From NCBI RefSeq assembly GCF_004358095.2, contig NZ_SMZJ02000002.1, positions 124,001 to 188,000 of the forward strand: DNA of 64,000 bases, in the 5' to 3' direction. Source of the DNA: Seonamhaeicola sediminis (lineage in GTDB: Bacteria; Bacteroidota; Bacteroidia; Flavobacteriales; Flavobacteriaceae). The notes beneath the pieces were generated by a model, which saw only the letters and a program-made list of their open reading frames with translations, made no database searches and was not told the DNA's origin. This document shows, piece after piece, positions 1-9,922 of the stretch (its first letter is position 1; every line of letters starts with the position of its first letter). Made by a program: the position numbers and the translations under genes.

Positions 1-636
1 TACATAACCTCCTGTTAAAAAGAAGTGGATAGCTTCAACACCGGATGCGGTTATACCGTTTTCAGTTTCAATATGCTTTGTAGTAAGCATATTGGGAGCT
101 GATAACCCTAAATAATAATTATCAGTAAAGTAAAAAGCTCCTATTCCTAAATTAGGGAAAGTCTTACTAATATTCTCATTAAAGGCAATATCTGTAGAAG
201 AAGCACCTGACTGTAAGACGAAGTCATTAAAGTTCACATCAAAAAATGTCAATCCTGCTTTTAATCCTAAGGACAGTTTTCCTTCTAAACCAACTGGTAA
301 CACGTAGGCAAAATCTGCATACATGTTATTTTCCTGAACAACATCGCCAATATTATCATTGGTAAGTGATATACCTATTTCAATTTTATCATTAATAGGT
401 GTATGAGCAAAAAAGGTTCCTGTTTTTGGCGCACCTTCAATACCAACCCATTGTGTTCTATATAACCCTCCTAAATTTAAAATAGCTTCATCTGCTGTAG
501 CATAAGCAGGGTTTATTACACTCATGTTATACATATATTGTGTAAATTGAGGGTCTTGTTGTCCAAAGCTTTGAAGAGACATAAATGTCAAACCTAACAA
601 AGCAACTATCTTATAATATTTATTTAAATGTTTCAT
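1..636 (-). CDS. PorP/SprF family type IX secretion membrane protein (3' end cut by window edge)
   Basis: Outer-membrane beta-barrel protein of the PorP/SprF family, which in Flavobacteria accompanies large T9SS-exported adhesins and helps them reach or stay on the surface. The start at 634-636 begins MKHLNKYYKIVALLGLTF, a clear signal peptide, followed by QQDPQFTQYMYNMSVINPAY, the hallmark N-terminus of the family, and later GLYRTQWVGIEGAPKT. About 212 codons are visible and the frame runs open to base 1, so the C-terminal third of a usual ~300-residue protein is missing. It lies 25 bp downstream of the giant adhesin gene on the same strand, so the two are probably cotranscribed. Seen: signal peptide and family motifs; known: the SprB-SprF type pairing; inferred: that this protein serves the neighbouring adhesin. 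Confidence 0.9.
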   Translation of the reverse strand, partial: MKHLNKYYKIVALLGLTFMSLQSFGQQDPQFTQYMYNMSVINPAYATADEAILNLGGLYRTQWVGIEGAPKTGTFFAHTPINDKIEIGISLTNDNIGDVVQENNMYADFAYVLPVGLEGKLSLGLKAGLTFFDVNFNDFVLQSGASSTDIAFNENISKTFPNLGIGAFYFTDNYYLGLSAPNMLTTKHIETENGITASGVEAIHFFLTGGYV

Positions 637-661
637 TTTATAAATTTTGCTTTGTTAATCA

Positions 662-3600
662 TTATCTATTTAAGTATAATCTGCCTTGTTTAGGCTTATT
701 TACACCATCATTAAAATTGAAAATATAATAATAAACTCCTACGGGCAAATTGCCACTTCCCATTGTACTGGATTGATTAGATTTTCCATTAAATCTGGGT
801 GTACTTGCATTTCCCTTATAAACAATATTTCCATACCTATTATAGATTTCCATTTCAAAATTTGGATACAGAATGTCTAGGTTATCATAATCATAGGTAT
901 CATTAATACCATCGCCATTTGGTGAGAATCCGTCAGGCAGTCGTGCAACATCACAACCTGTTAAATCTGGAGTAACTGGTAAACGTGTACTACTTTCACA
1001 TCCTGTAATAGGGTCTATTAATACGGCATAATAGGTTGTAGCGTTTGAAAGTTCTATAGCACTGCTGAGCGCAGAACCTCCTGTTTCAGAATCATACCAA
1101 TTAACATTATTAGCATTAGAACTGTACTCTGCTATATTATTTGTAAGATTCATTATTGTGGGTTCATCATTGATACAATACTCCATATTAGTATCTTCCA
1201 AAGTTGGTGTTGGTGTATCGCTAACAGTTACATCAACTTGTACAGATGTTGATGACGGACATCCACTAGTGCCTGTTTGCGTTGCGAAATAATCTTCACC
1301 ATCAATTAAGGGATCTGTTGGCTGTAAAACTATTGTTAAAGTAGCATCTGCATACCACATAATGGTTCCTGTTGCAGATAAGTTTGAATCTAAATCACCG
1401 ATTGTTGGATTATCAACTTTACAATACGATGGATTTGGATTTATAACTGTTGGCGCAACACTATCACCTACTGCTACTGTTATTATTGCGCTGGCACCTA
1501 CGTCACAAGGAGTCGTTGGTAGAATTGTATAGGTGTAATCTCCATCTACATCAACTAATGGATCAAATTCCCCTGTCCCACTTGCTAATGTGGGGGACCA
1601 AGTTCCTCCTGTGTCTGCACCTCCTAAATAACTAAATAAATCGGTTGGTCCATCTGCAATACATATTGTTACAGAATTATCTGTTCCTGCATTTGCTATT
1701 TGTGTAATTGTTACTGTTACCGTACTACTTACAGTACCGCAAGTATTATCTAAAGAATATGTGTAAACCCCTGCAGCATCTAATGCTGGGTCAAAGACTC
1801 CGGTTCCACTTGTTAAGATTGGAGACCATGAGCCTCCTATATCTGCTCCCCCTAAAAGAGGAAATAAATCGGTTGTACCACTATCACTACATAAATTAAT
1901 TGACGCTGAAGTTCCTGGGTTAAAAGATTCTTCTATAGTTAAAACAACGTTAACACTGGCATCTAAACAAGGTGAATTAGCCGCTATAAAATATGTGAAA
2001 TTATAAGTGCCTGCTGCAAGCATTGTACCATCTAGCGTACTACCTGAAACTGCTCCTGTTCCATCAATATCTTGCCATACTCCTCCAGTATCTTGAGTTC
2101 CATCTAAAGTTGTAAATAAATCAATATTAGCATTGTTATTACATTCAGTTATTGGTGTTACTGGATTTCCAGCTACAGGTGTTTGGTTTACAGAAGCTGT
2201 TACCAAAGTTCTAATCGAAGATTCACAACCTGTAATCGGGTCGGTTTGAGATGCATAATAAGTTCCTCCATCGGTTAAATCAACTGTATTACTAAGAGGT
2301 GTGCCCCCAGTGGCTTGATCATACCATTGTATATTGGTTCCAGTAACTGTAATATCCCCTATAGTTCCAGTATCACAAAATGATTGACTAGGTGATGCTG
2401 TTGGCGGTGGCGGGTCGTTTATAACAACCGTTACAGTTACTAAAACATCATCACAAGTACCTATAGATGTAACATCATAGGTAAAATTGTAAGTTCCATC
2501 TGCAAGACCATCTACAGTAAGGGTGTTTCCAGACAAAGCTCCTGTTGTATCATCATCATTCCACGTCCCTGTTTGGTCTTCATCTTCTAATAAATCAAAT
2601 AAGTTAACCGTTTGACCAGCTGTTAATTCTGCTGCGCAAAGTTCTAATGATCCATTAGGCGTTCCCGATTCTGGGGCATCATCAACCGTTACTACAACGG
2701 TTGAACTGTTTGAACATCCATTAAGGTCTGTTATAGAATAAGTGAAATTATAAGAACCGACTGATAATAAAGTAAGATCTACATCAGTTCCATTTAAAGC
2801 ACCCGTAGTATCATCATCTGACCAATTTCCTCCAGCGTCTTGACCTGATAATTGCCCTAATAAACTCAATGGCGAATTAGGTGCTAAATCATTTTCACAA
2901 AATGTAGCGGGTGTTGGATTTCCAGTATTTGGTAACGGATTAATAGTAACAGAAACGCTAACTAATACATCGTCACAACTTCCTATAGCGTCTACATCAA
3001 AAGTAAAATCATATATTCCTGGAGTATACCCTGATAAATCTACTGAATTTGAAATAGTAGTTCCTGTATTATCTGTTCCTACATACCATGTTCCTGTTTG
3101 ATCCTCTCCCTCCAATAAATCGAATAAATTATAACTTGAAGGCGCTTCTCCTTCACAATAATCAGGAAAAGAAGATACTAGAATCCCAGATTCTGGAGCA
3201 GGTTCAATGGTTATTGTAATTGGTTCTGTATCAAAACAAGAACCATTATCAATGGTGTAATTAAAAGTATATGGGCTCCCTGCAACGGTAAATCCTGTTA
3301 TATCAATTGAATTTGAAATTGTTACATTGGATGCGTCAGTCCATGTACCACTATTATGATCTTGTGACCCATCTAAGGCATCAAATAAATTAAAAGGAGA
3401 ATTAGATGCTAAATCGTTTTCACAGAATGTTTGATTTACTGCATTTCCAGCATTTGGATCTTGAAGTACCGTTACTTGAACCGTTGTAGATTCTTCTAAA
3501 CAAGGGCTAGGCGCTAAATTTTGACTATAAGTAAAATTATAAGTTCCCGGAGTAAAACCACTTAAATCTATAGAGCTTGTAACCACTGGATCTGTGCTTA

Positions 3601-4822
3601 AAGTTCCTTGTGCCCACTGTCCATTAGGGTCAAAACCTGATAGTAGTGTAAATAGATCAAAACCTATTGGTAATTGAGATTCACAAAAAGTTGCTGGGTT
3701 TAACCCTGATGGTATGCCTGATGTTAGAGTTTCATATACGGTTATAGAAACTGATGATATACCATCAGGACACATTCCATTACTTGGTACTGTATATGTA
3801 AACGTATAATTTCCACCTGTTAAAGTAGAGAGATTAACAGTTCCTAAATGTCCGTTTGAAGTTGCTATTGGTCCTGACCATGTTCCTGTTGTATCTGGTG
3901 TTCCTCCTAACTCATCAAATAAGTTAAAATCACTTGCTGGTAAATTATCATTACAATACTCCAAAGTTCCTGGTGTGCCAGGATCAACAGGGGTATCTAT
4001 TGCTACTGTAACAGCTACAGGATTACTAACACAAAATATATCATCTACTTGTACATAATACGTATTCCCGTTGACCAATGCTGTTAAAGATGATAACGCT
4101 GGAGGTATTGGGTCTCCTAAAGCATCTAAATTTTCGTACCAGTTAATATTTGTTGACGTTGTTCCTGGATCTAAATTACCCACCATAGGATTTCCTGTAG
4201 AACAAAATTGCTGATTACTTAGGGGAGTAGGGTCCTGAGGTGAGGTAAACACACCTACTTGCCCTATTTTAATTTGGCTTTCACAACCTCCATTATCTAT
4301 AAAAACAATATAGTAATTAGCTGCTCCACCAATAAGAGCATCAGTAGTATTTGCCAAGTTTGTCAAATTAAAATCATAGTAAATACTAACAGAGCCTGCC
4401 GGCGGGATACTGGCCTGCAACACATCATCAATATACGTTTGAATAGTTGCATTTTCATTACTGCAATAAATTTGATCTAAATTTTGATTAGAAGGACTTA
4501 ACTGAAAGCTTACACTTATTGGGGCTCTAGAACCACAGGTCCCAGAATTATCATCTGCGTAATAAATTCCTTCTTCAACTAATTCGTTTGGATTAAAAGT
4601 ACTTCCTCCTGTAGAAGCACTGTACCATACAATACCACTACCATTATCAGTTGCATAGTCTGAGGTTAAATTAGCAAAAGTATAACCAGAGGCATTACAA
4701 ATAGTAGGGCTGGGATCGGTAATTGTAGGACATTGGGCAAAGCTGGAGTATGATGTCCACAAGAATGTTAAAATAAAGAAAGTTTTTCTAAGAACTTTCT
4801 TAAATGAGGGTTTGGTTGTCAT
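662..4822 (-). CDS. Giant repetitive T9SS type-B adhesin (gliding-motility-associated C-terminal domain)
   Basis: 1386-residue secreted surface protein. Residues 1-30 are a signal peptide ending SSFAQ. The body holds about nine repeats of roughly 85 residues carrying the motif NLFDLL-G-xx-GTW (for example FNLFDELGG, YNLFDLLEGEDQTGTW, TDLFSYLGG) alternating with Ig-like modules marked by I-x-WY (IVWYSA, INWYEN, IQWYDQ, IMWYAD, VNWYDS), each with paired cysteines near the module edges. The end, from LPDGFSPNGDGINDTY through MEIYNRYGNIVYKG to the last GRLYLNR, is the type-B T9SS sorting domain that directs export across the outer membrane. Such proteins are adhesins or gliding/biofilm factors. 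It is followed at once by a PorP/SprF gene. The ligand cannot be told from sequence. The internal repeats make this locus prone to recombination and misassembly. Confidence 0.92.
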   Translation of the reverse strand: MTTKPSFKKVLRKTFFILTFLWTSYSSFAQCPTITDPSPTICNASGYTFANLTSDYATDNGSGIVWYSASTGGSTFNPNELVEEGIYYADDNSGTCGSRAPISVSFQLSPSNQNLDQIYCSNENATIQTYIDDVLQASIPPAGSVSIYYDFNLTNLANTTDALIGGAANYYIVFIDNGGCESQIKIGQVGVFTSPQDPTPLSNQQFCSTGNPMVGNLDPGTTSTNINWYENLDALGDPIPPALSSLTALVNGNTYYVQVDDIFCVSNPVAVTVAIDTPVDPGTPGTLEYCNDNLPASDFNLFDELGGTPDTTGTWSGPIATSNGHLGTVNLSTLTGGNYTFTYTVPSNGMCPDGISSVSITVYETLTSGIPSGLNPATFCESQLPIGFDLFTLLSGFDPNGQWAQGTLSTDPVVTSSIDLSGFTPGTYNFTYSQNLAPSPCLEESTTVQVTVLQDPNAGNAVNQTFCENDLASNSPFNLFDALDGSQDHNSGTWTDASNVTISNSIDITGFTVAGSPYTFNYTIDNGSCFDTEPITITIEPAPESGILVSSFPDYCEGEAPSSYNLFDLLEGEDQTGTWYVGTDNTGTTISNSVDLSGYTPGIYDFTFDVDAIGSCDDVLVSVSVTINPLPNTGNPTPATFCENDLAPNSPLSLLGQLSGQDAGGNWSDDDTTGALNGTDVDLTLLSVGSYNFTYSITDLNGCSNSSTVVVTVDDAPESGTPNGSLELCAAELTAGQTVNLFDLLEDEDQTGTWNDDDTTGALSGNTLTVDGLADGTYNFTYDVTSIGTCDDVLVTVTVVINDPPPPTASPSQSFCDTGTIGDITVTGTNIQWYDQATGGTPLSNTVDLTDGGTYYASQTDPITGCESSIRTLVTASVNQTPVAGNPVTPITECNNNANIDLFTTLDGTQDTGGVWQDIDGTGAVSGSTLDGTMLAAGTYNFTYFIAANSPCLDASVNVVLTIEESFNPGTSASINLCSDSGTTDLFPLLGGADIGGSWSPILTSGTGVFDPALDAAGVYTYSLDNTCGTVSSTVTVTITQIANAGTDNSVTICIADGPTDLFSYLGGADTGGTWSPTLASGTGEFDPLVDVDGDYTYTILPTTPCDVGASAIITVAVGDSVAPTVINPNPSYCKVDNPTIGDLDSNLSATGTIMWYADATLTIVLQPTDPLIDGEDYFATQTGTSGCPSSTSVQVDVTVSDTPTPTLEDTNMEYCINDEPTIMNLTNNIAEYSSNANNVNWYDSETGGSALSSAIELSNATTYYAVLIDPITGCESSTRLPVTPDLTGCDVARLPDGFSPNGDGINDTYDYDNLDILYPNFEMEIYNRYGNIVYKGNASTPRFNGKSNQSSTMGSGNLPVGVYYYIFNFNDGVNKPKQGRLYLNR

Positions 4823-4996
4823 TGCTGAAATATTAAAATCAAAGATTACATGTTTCTATTATTGATTGAAAATTATTCTTTCTTTTAAATAGAATTAATC
4901 TTACAATTTAATTACACAACGCAATTTAACTGATTTTTTTGTATTTCAACGATATTTTTTTGATTATTTTTTGTTTTATCGAAAAAAATTACATTT

Positions 4997-5037
4997 AAAC
5001 GATAAAACCCGCCTATAATAGATGGGTTTTATCGTTT
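4997..5037. terminator. Bidirectional terminator closing the respiratory operon
   Basis: A perfect 14-bp stem (AAACGATAAAACCC at 4997-5010 pairing with 5024-5037) encloses a 13-nt loop. It sits 20 bp after the ctaD stop on the minus strand and is flanked by A/T runs on both sides. It separates the respiratory operon from the adhesin gene downstream, which is read in the same direction. Confidence 0.85.
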
Positions 5038-5057
5038 ATTTATCAAGAATTTATTTT

Positions 5058-6848
5058 CTAATGCTGAAGTTCTTCTTCACCTTCTTTTAAGGGAACATTC
5101 TGAGGAACAAAGTCTTCATCATGTCCTGGTTTACTATAATCATAAGACCAACGGTACACGTGAGGTATCTCTCCTTCCCAGTTTCCATGGATATGCTTAA
5201 TTGGTGCTGTCCATTCTAAAGTAGTTGAGCGCCATGGGTTTTGAACTGTTTTCTTACCATAGTAGATACTCACAAAGAAGTTGTATAAATACACTATTTG
5301 TACTGCTCCTCCAATTAAAGCAAATATGGTAATAATAACATTCACGTTTGAAACATCATCAAATAATGGGAAGTTACTATTTGTATAATATCGACGTGGC
5401 AATCCTGCCATACCAATAAAATGCATTGGAAAGAACACTCCATAAGCACAAACTGCTGTTACCCAAAAATGAATATATCCTAAATTTTTATTGAGCATTC
5501 TTCCATACATTCTAGGATACCAGTGATAAATACCTGCAAACATACCGTATAATGCAGAGATACCCATTACCAAGTGGAAGTGTGCAACCACAAAATAAGT
5601 ATCATGAACATTAATATCTAGAGCACTATCTCCAAGAATAATACCTGTTAAACCACCAGTTATAAACGTAGATACAAAACCAATTGAGAATAACATAGCT
5701 GGATTCATCTGTAGATTACCCTTCCATATAGTTGTAATCCAGTTAAATGCTTTTACTGCAGATGGAATTGCAATTAACAACGTTGTAAAAGTAAATACAG
5801 ACCCTAGGAATGGATTCATTCCTGATACGAACATGTGATGTCCCCAAACAATTGTTGAAAGGAAAGCAATTGCTAGAATAGAAGCAATCATAGCTCTGTA
5901 ACCAAAAATTGGTTTACGTGAGTTTGTTGCCATAATCTCAGAAACTAATCCCATTGCAGGCAATATAACAATATATACCTCAGGGTGTCCTAGGAACCAG
6001 AATAAGTGCTCAAATAAAACCGGAGAACCACCTTGATAGTGTAGCACTTCGCCTTGAATAAATATATCTGACAAGAAGAAGGATGTACCAAAACTTCTAT
6101 CCATTATTAACAGTAAAGCTGCAGATAGAAGTACTGGAAACGAAATAACACCTATAACAGCAGTAATGAAAAATGCCCAAATAGTTAAAGGTAATCTAGT
6201 CATAGACATCCCTTTAGTTCTAAGGTTTAATACCGTTACTATGTAATTTAATGACCCAAGTAATGATGATGCAATAAAGATTGCCATAGATACTAACCAT
6301 AAAGTCATACCAGTTCCAGAACCACCTTGCGCCATAGGTAATGCTGATAATGGCGGGTAAATAGTCCAACCAGCTGCTGCTGGTCCTGCAGATACGAATA
6401 ATGAAATCACCATCACCACACTAGATAAAAAGAATAACCAGTATGACACCATATTTAAGAAGCCTGAAGCCATATCACGAGCCCCAATCTGAAGAGGAAT
6501 AAGTAAGTTACTAAACGTACCACTTAATCCGGCAGTAAGAACAAAAAATACCATGATGGTACCATGAATGGTTACTAATGCTAAATATATATCGGCATCC
6601 ATAACACCTTCTGGAGCCCATTTCCCTAAAAGTGCTTCAAATATTACGTTTGGTTGCTCTGGCCATGCAATTTGCATACGGAACAACAATGACATAATTA
6701 CACCAATAACCCCCATAATTGTACCTGTTACCAAGTACTGTTTAGCAATCATTTTATGATCCTGACTAAATATATATTTAGTAACAAACGTTTCTTTATG
6801 ATGATGTCCGTGGTCGTCGTGTGCGTGAGTATCTGCGTGTGCTGACAT
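5058..6848 (-). CDS. ctaD: Cytochrome c oxidase subunit I (aa3 type)
   Basis: Catalytic subunit of the haem-copper oxidase that reduces oxygen to water at the inner membrane. It is 596 residues with the 12-helix pattern of the family. Visible signatures are WFLGHPEVYIVILP around residue 290 (CuB histidine and the cross-linked tyrosine of A-type enzymes) and HDTYFVVAHFHLV around residue 414 (haem a3 and CuB/haem a ligands). Residues 4-17 are unusually histidine-rich (HADTHAHDDHGHHHK). It is the last gene of the actA-ctaD cluster, 29 bp after ctaC, and is followed by a strong terminator. No subunit III gene follows, so that subunit must be encoded elsewhere. Function is certain from the motifs; whether it forms a physical supercomplex with complex III here is inferred from gene order. 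Confidence 0.97.
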   Translation of the reverse strand: MSAHADTHAHDDHGHHHKETFVTKYIFSQDHKMIAKQYLVTGTIMGVIGVIMSLLFRMQIAWPEQPNVIFEALLGKWAPEGVMDADIYLALVTIHGTIMVFFVLTAGLSGTFSNLLIPLQIGARDMASGFLNMVSYWLFFLSSVVMVISLFVSAGPAAAGWTIYPPLSALPMAQGGSGTGMTLWLVSMAIFIASSLLGSLNYIVTVLNLRTKGMSMTRLPLTIWAFFITAVIGVISFPVLLSAALLLIMDRSFGTSFFLSDIFIQGEVLHYQGGSPVLFEHLFWFLGHPEVYIVILPAMGLVSEIMATNSRKPIFGYRAMIASILAIAFLSTIVWGHHMFVSGMNPFLGSVFTFTTLLIAIPSAVKAFNWITTIWKGNLQMNPAMLFSIGFVSTFITGGLTGIILGDSALDINVHDTYFVVAHFHLVMGISALYGMFAGIYHWYPRMYGRMLNKNLGYIHFWVTAVCAYGVFFPMHFIGMAGLPRRYYTNSNFPLFDDVSNVNVIITIFALIGGAVQIVYLYNFFVSIYYGKKTVQNPWRSTTLEWTAPIKHIHGNWEGEIPHVYRWSYDYSKPGHDEDFVPQNVPLKEGEEELQH

Positions 6849-6877
6849 AATCTTATATCGTTTTTTCTTTTTTTAAA

Positions 6878-7954
6878 TTAGTTAATTAGAGAGTTTTTAA
6901 ATTCTTTCTGTTCTTTTAACCATGCATTGAATTCTTCTTCCTCTTCTACTACAATTTTCATTTGCATATTATAATGTGATTTTCCACATATCTTGTTACA
7001 TATAAGAACATAATCAAATTCATAGCGCTCTAAAGCTTCCTCGCCTTTTGCTATTAACTCTTTACTATTTTCAACTCTAATTTCATTAATATTAGCAACC
7101 TTGTCTTTCATTTGTTGTGTTGCACGCATTTCTGCTGTTGTTTTAGTAGGTGTAAAACCAAACTGAGTAATCATTCCAGGCACACAGTTCATTTGTGCTC
7201 TAAAATGCGGCATGTATGCTGAGTGTAACACATCTTGTGAACGCATTTTAAACAACACAGGTCTACCTTTTGGTAAATGTAATTCTGTAGTAATAATATC
7301 ATCTTGCGCATTAGGATCAGCTTCATCTAATCCTAAAATATTAGCACGGTCAATATCAATTAAACGAACATTGGCTTTACCTAATGTGTTATCGGCTCCA
7401 GCATATCTTGCTTTCCAGTTAAACTGTTGTGCATATAATTCTATAACAATAGGATCATCACTTTCATCAACACCCATGATATTAATCCAAGTGTTTAATC
7501 CGTAAATAATTAACCCAGCTAACACAATTACAGGAATAATAGTCCAGATAGCTTCTAATTTATTATTATCTGCAAAGAATAACGCTTGCTTTCCTTTTTC
7601 ACCTTTATATTTAAATGCGAAATAATGTAACAAGAATTGAGTAACGGTTTGCACAAAAAAGATGATTACTAATGATATAATCATCAGGTTGTCAATAGTT
7701 GGCCCGTGCTCTGAAGCCGAATTTGACAATAAAGGTAAATCGCCCCATTTTACGCAACTTACAATGGTAATTACATAAATGAACGCTAAAAAGCCCATCA
7801 TCAAATATCCGTTTAAGGAATTATCCTTGTCTGTGGCTACTCCGGGAATCTCATCACCTCCACTCTTAGCTTGTGCCAAATCGAATATTTTAACCATTTG
7901 CCAAATGGCGATTAAAATAAATACTAAAACTATAATTGTTAATAAAGCAGTCAT
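6878..7954 (-). CDS. ctaC: Cytochrome c oxidase subunit II with CuA centre
   Basis: Carries the binuclear CuA site that receives electrons and passes them to subunit I. The 358-residue protein starts with an extra N-terminal hydrophobic helix (residues 3-18) and then has the usual two helices before a periplasmic cupredoxin domain. The CuA ligands are visible: the histidine in VLHSAYMPHF and the CxxxCxxxHxxM set in ICNKICGKSHYNM around residues 322-334. There is no fused cytochrome c domain at the C-terminus, so electrons must come from a separate or ActA-borne haem. It lies between actF and ctaD with 31-bp and 29-bp gaps, consistent with one operon. Confidence 0.96.
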   Translation of the reverse strand: MTALLTIIVLVFILIAIWQMVKIFDLAQAKSGGDEIPGVATDKDNSLNGYLMMGFLAFIYVITIVSCVKWGDLPLLSNSASEHGPTIDNLMIISLVIIFFVQTVTQFLLHYFAFKYKGEKGKQALFFADNNKLEAIWTIIPVIVLAGLIIYGLNTWINIMGVDESDDPIVIELYAQQFNWKARYAGADNTLGKANVRLIDIDRANILGLDEADPNAQDDIITTELHLPKGRPVLFKMRSQDVLHSAYMPHFRAQMNCVPGMITQFGFTPTKTTAEMRATQQMKDKVANINEIRVENSKELIAKGEEALERYEFDYVLICNKICGKSHYNMQMKIVVEEEEEFNAWLKEQKEFKNSLIN

Positions 7955-7985
7955 TGGTATTGTTCGTCTTTATTTAATTCTTTAA

Positions 7986-9341
7986 TTAATAATGAAAATC
8001 TTCGCTTTCTTTTCTAAAAGGGTATCTTTTTACAAGTAATGGTGCTTTTGTTAAAGCAGTAAATACAACAAAAATAAATAACCCAGCGAATAATAATATT
8101 GAGCTAATTTCTGGAATCCCGATAAACCATCTATCTCCAACCGTAGCTGGCATAATCATGTTAAATATATCAATATAATGACCGAATAAAATAACCAGAC
8201 CTGTCATTACAACAAACCAAGGAATACGTTTGTAATCGGCGTTCATTAACATTAATATTGGAAATACAAAGTTTAAAGCTACCATACCCAAGAATGGTAA
8301 TTTGTAATCATTAAATCTTGCTATAAAATATGTTACCTCTTCTGGTATGTTTGAATACCAAATAAGCATGAATTGTGAGAACCATAAGTATGTCCAAAAA
8401 ATACTAAATGCAAACATGTATTTTGCAACATCATGTAAATGGTTTTCATTCACAAAATCTAAGTAGCCTCTAGATTTTAGATATAGTGATATTAATGCAA
8501 TTACCGTAATTCCACTTACAAACATACTTGCAAATACGTACCAACCAAATAATGTTGAAAACCAGTGAGGGTCTACACTCATGATCCAATCCCAAGACAT
8601 CATAGATTCTGTGTAAATAAAGAATACTAAGAACCCAGCAGCAATACGAAATGATTTTTTAAAGTTTTTATTATCATCTGCAGTGTCTTGAGCAATTGAA
8701 AACTTGCGAGAAAAATGGCGGTATAAACTCCAACCAGCTATAAATATGGTGGCTCTAATAATAAAGCCCGTTAGATTTAACCAAGCCGATTTACCTTGGA
8801 TTAGTTTATCATGTTCTACAACCTCAGGATCCATCCAAATAAACAAGTTGTAATGCCCAATAGTTCCAGAAGCTATGGCAATTAAAACCACTACTATAGC
8901 ACCTGGTAACAAATAAGAAGTAATGCCTTCCATTACTCTAAAGAGCACTGGAGACCACCCTGCTTGTGATGCTACCTGAATAGCATAAAAAGCTAAAACA
9001 CCAAGTGCAATCATCATAAAGAAGAATGCAGCAACATACAATGCCGCCCAAGGTCTGTTAGCTATTTGGTGCTGTACATGCTCAATATGTTTTGTATGTT
9101 CATCTCCTGCATGAGCAGTTTCTCCATGAGTATCTGAAGCATGTGCATCATGAGATGCTTCGGCATGTGTAACGTGCGTAGCTTCTCCATGTCCACCTCC
9201 ATGATGTGCTTCGGACTCTAATAAGTGTTCAACTTCTTCAAAAGATTTATGAGATGTCATAAAACCATAACCTACACCTAATAGTCCTAACACCATTAGA
9301 ATGATAGAAAATGTCTTTAATTTTTTTGAAAATGTATACAT
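7986..9341 (-). CDS. actF: Alternative complex III subunit ActF (NrfD-like quinol-side membrane protein)
   Basis: 451-residue polytopic membrane subunit of alternative complex III, related to ActC/NrfD and thought to help anchor the complex and shape the quinol or proton path. About ten hydrophobic segments are visible after residue 100. A striking insert at residues 38-93, between the first and second helices, holds about 14 histidines in 55 residues. It sits between actE (20-bp gap) and ctaC (31-bp gap). The identification rests on position in the conserved actABCDEF order and on segments such as ESMMSWDWIMSVDPHWFSTLFGWY. The function of the His-rich loop is unknown. Confidence 0.92.
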   Translation of the reverse strand: MYTFSKKLKTFSIILMVLGLLGVGYGFMTSHKSFEEVEHLLESEAHHGGGHGEATHVTHAEASHDAHASDTHGETAHAGDEHTKHIEHVQHQIANRPWAALYVAAFFFMMIALGVLAFYAIQVASQAGWSPVLFRVMEGITSYLLPGAIVVVLIAIASGTIGHYNLFIWMDPEVVEHDKLIQGKSAWLNLTGFIIRATIFIAGWSLYRHFSRKFSIAQDTADDNKNFKKSFRIAAGFLVFFIYTESMMSWDWIMSVDPHWFSTLFGWYVFASMFVSGITVIALISLYLKSRGYLDFVNENHLHDVAKYMFAFSIFWTYLWFSQFMLIWYSNIPEEVTYFIARFNDYKLPFLGMVALNFVFPILMLMNADYKRIPWFVVMTGLVILFGHYIDIFNMIMPATVGDRWFIGIPEISSILLFAGLFIFVVFTALTKAPLLVKRYPFRKESEDFHY

Positions 9342-9361
9342 ATCTATATAATCTTATCTTC

Positions 9362-9913
9362 TTACTTTTCTAAATCTGCTTTTAACTTTAACACGTATGA
9401 AACCACTTGCCAACGCTCATTCTCATTCAATTGGTTAGCATAAGATCCCATACTGTTCTTACCATAGTAAATAGTGTGATAAATACTTCCTGCTGTTATA
9501 GCTCTACCAGCATCGTCATAACTTGGAATACCTAATATTTTTTCGCGTTTCACTAAATTACCCTTTCCGTCTCCTTTAGTTCCGTGACAAATACCACAGT
9601 AAATTTCATATAACTCTTTTCCTGTAACTAAATCTACTTGGGTAGAATCTAAAGGACTCGTTAGAGTAGCTTTTGCTAAATCATAACCTTCTGTTGTGTT
9701 TTCAATATCAAAAGGTATATGACCTCTAGGCACACTACCCTCAGCAGGTAATTGAGCTTCAAGCCCGTTACGGAAAGCAGCTTCACCATAAGTTTCATAC
9801 CCTTCAGATTCATACATATTAGGCATGAATTGGTAATTAGGAGCTGTATCTTTTTTACATGATACTGCTACAAAAACGATTGCTATTACTAATATTTTAA
9901 TTAAGCCTTTCAT
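9362..9913 (-). CDS. actE: Alternative complex III subunit ActE, mono-haem lipoprotein cytochrome c
   Basis: 183-residue lipoprotein cytochrome. The signal sequence ends in the lipobox VAVSC with the lipidated cysteine at residue 19. A single CGICHG haem c site lies near residue 105, followed by a class-I cytochrome c fold; the distal methionine is likely in the GKNSMGSYANQL segment. As part of alternative complex III it is a candidate electron exit site toward the oxidase. It follows actD by 9 bp and precedes actF by 20 bp. Confidence 0.94.
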   Translation of the reverse strand: MKGLIKILVIAIVFVAVSCKKDTAPNYQFMPNMYESEGYETYGEAAFRNGLEAQLPAEGSVPRGHIPFDIENTTEGYDLAKATLTSPLDSTQVDLVTGKELYEIYCGICHGTKGDGKGNLVKREKILGIPSYDDAGRAITAGSIYHTIYYGKNSMGSYANQLNENERWQVVSYVLKLKADLEK

Positions 9914-9922
9914 ATTACTATA

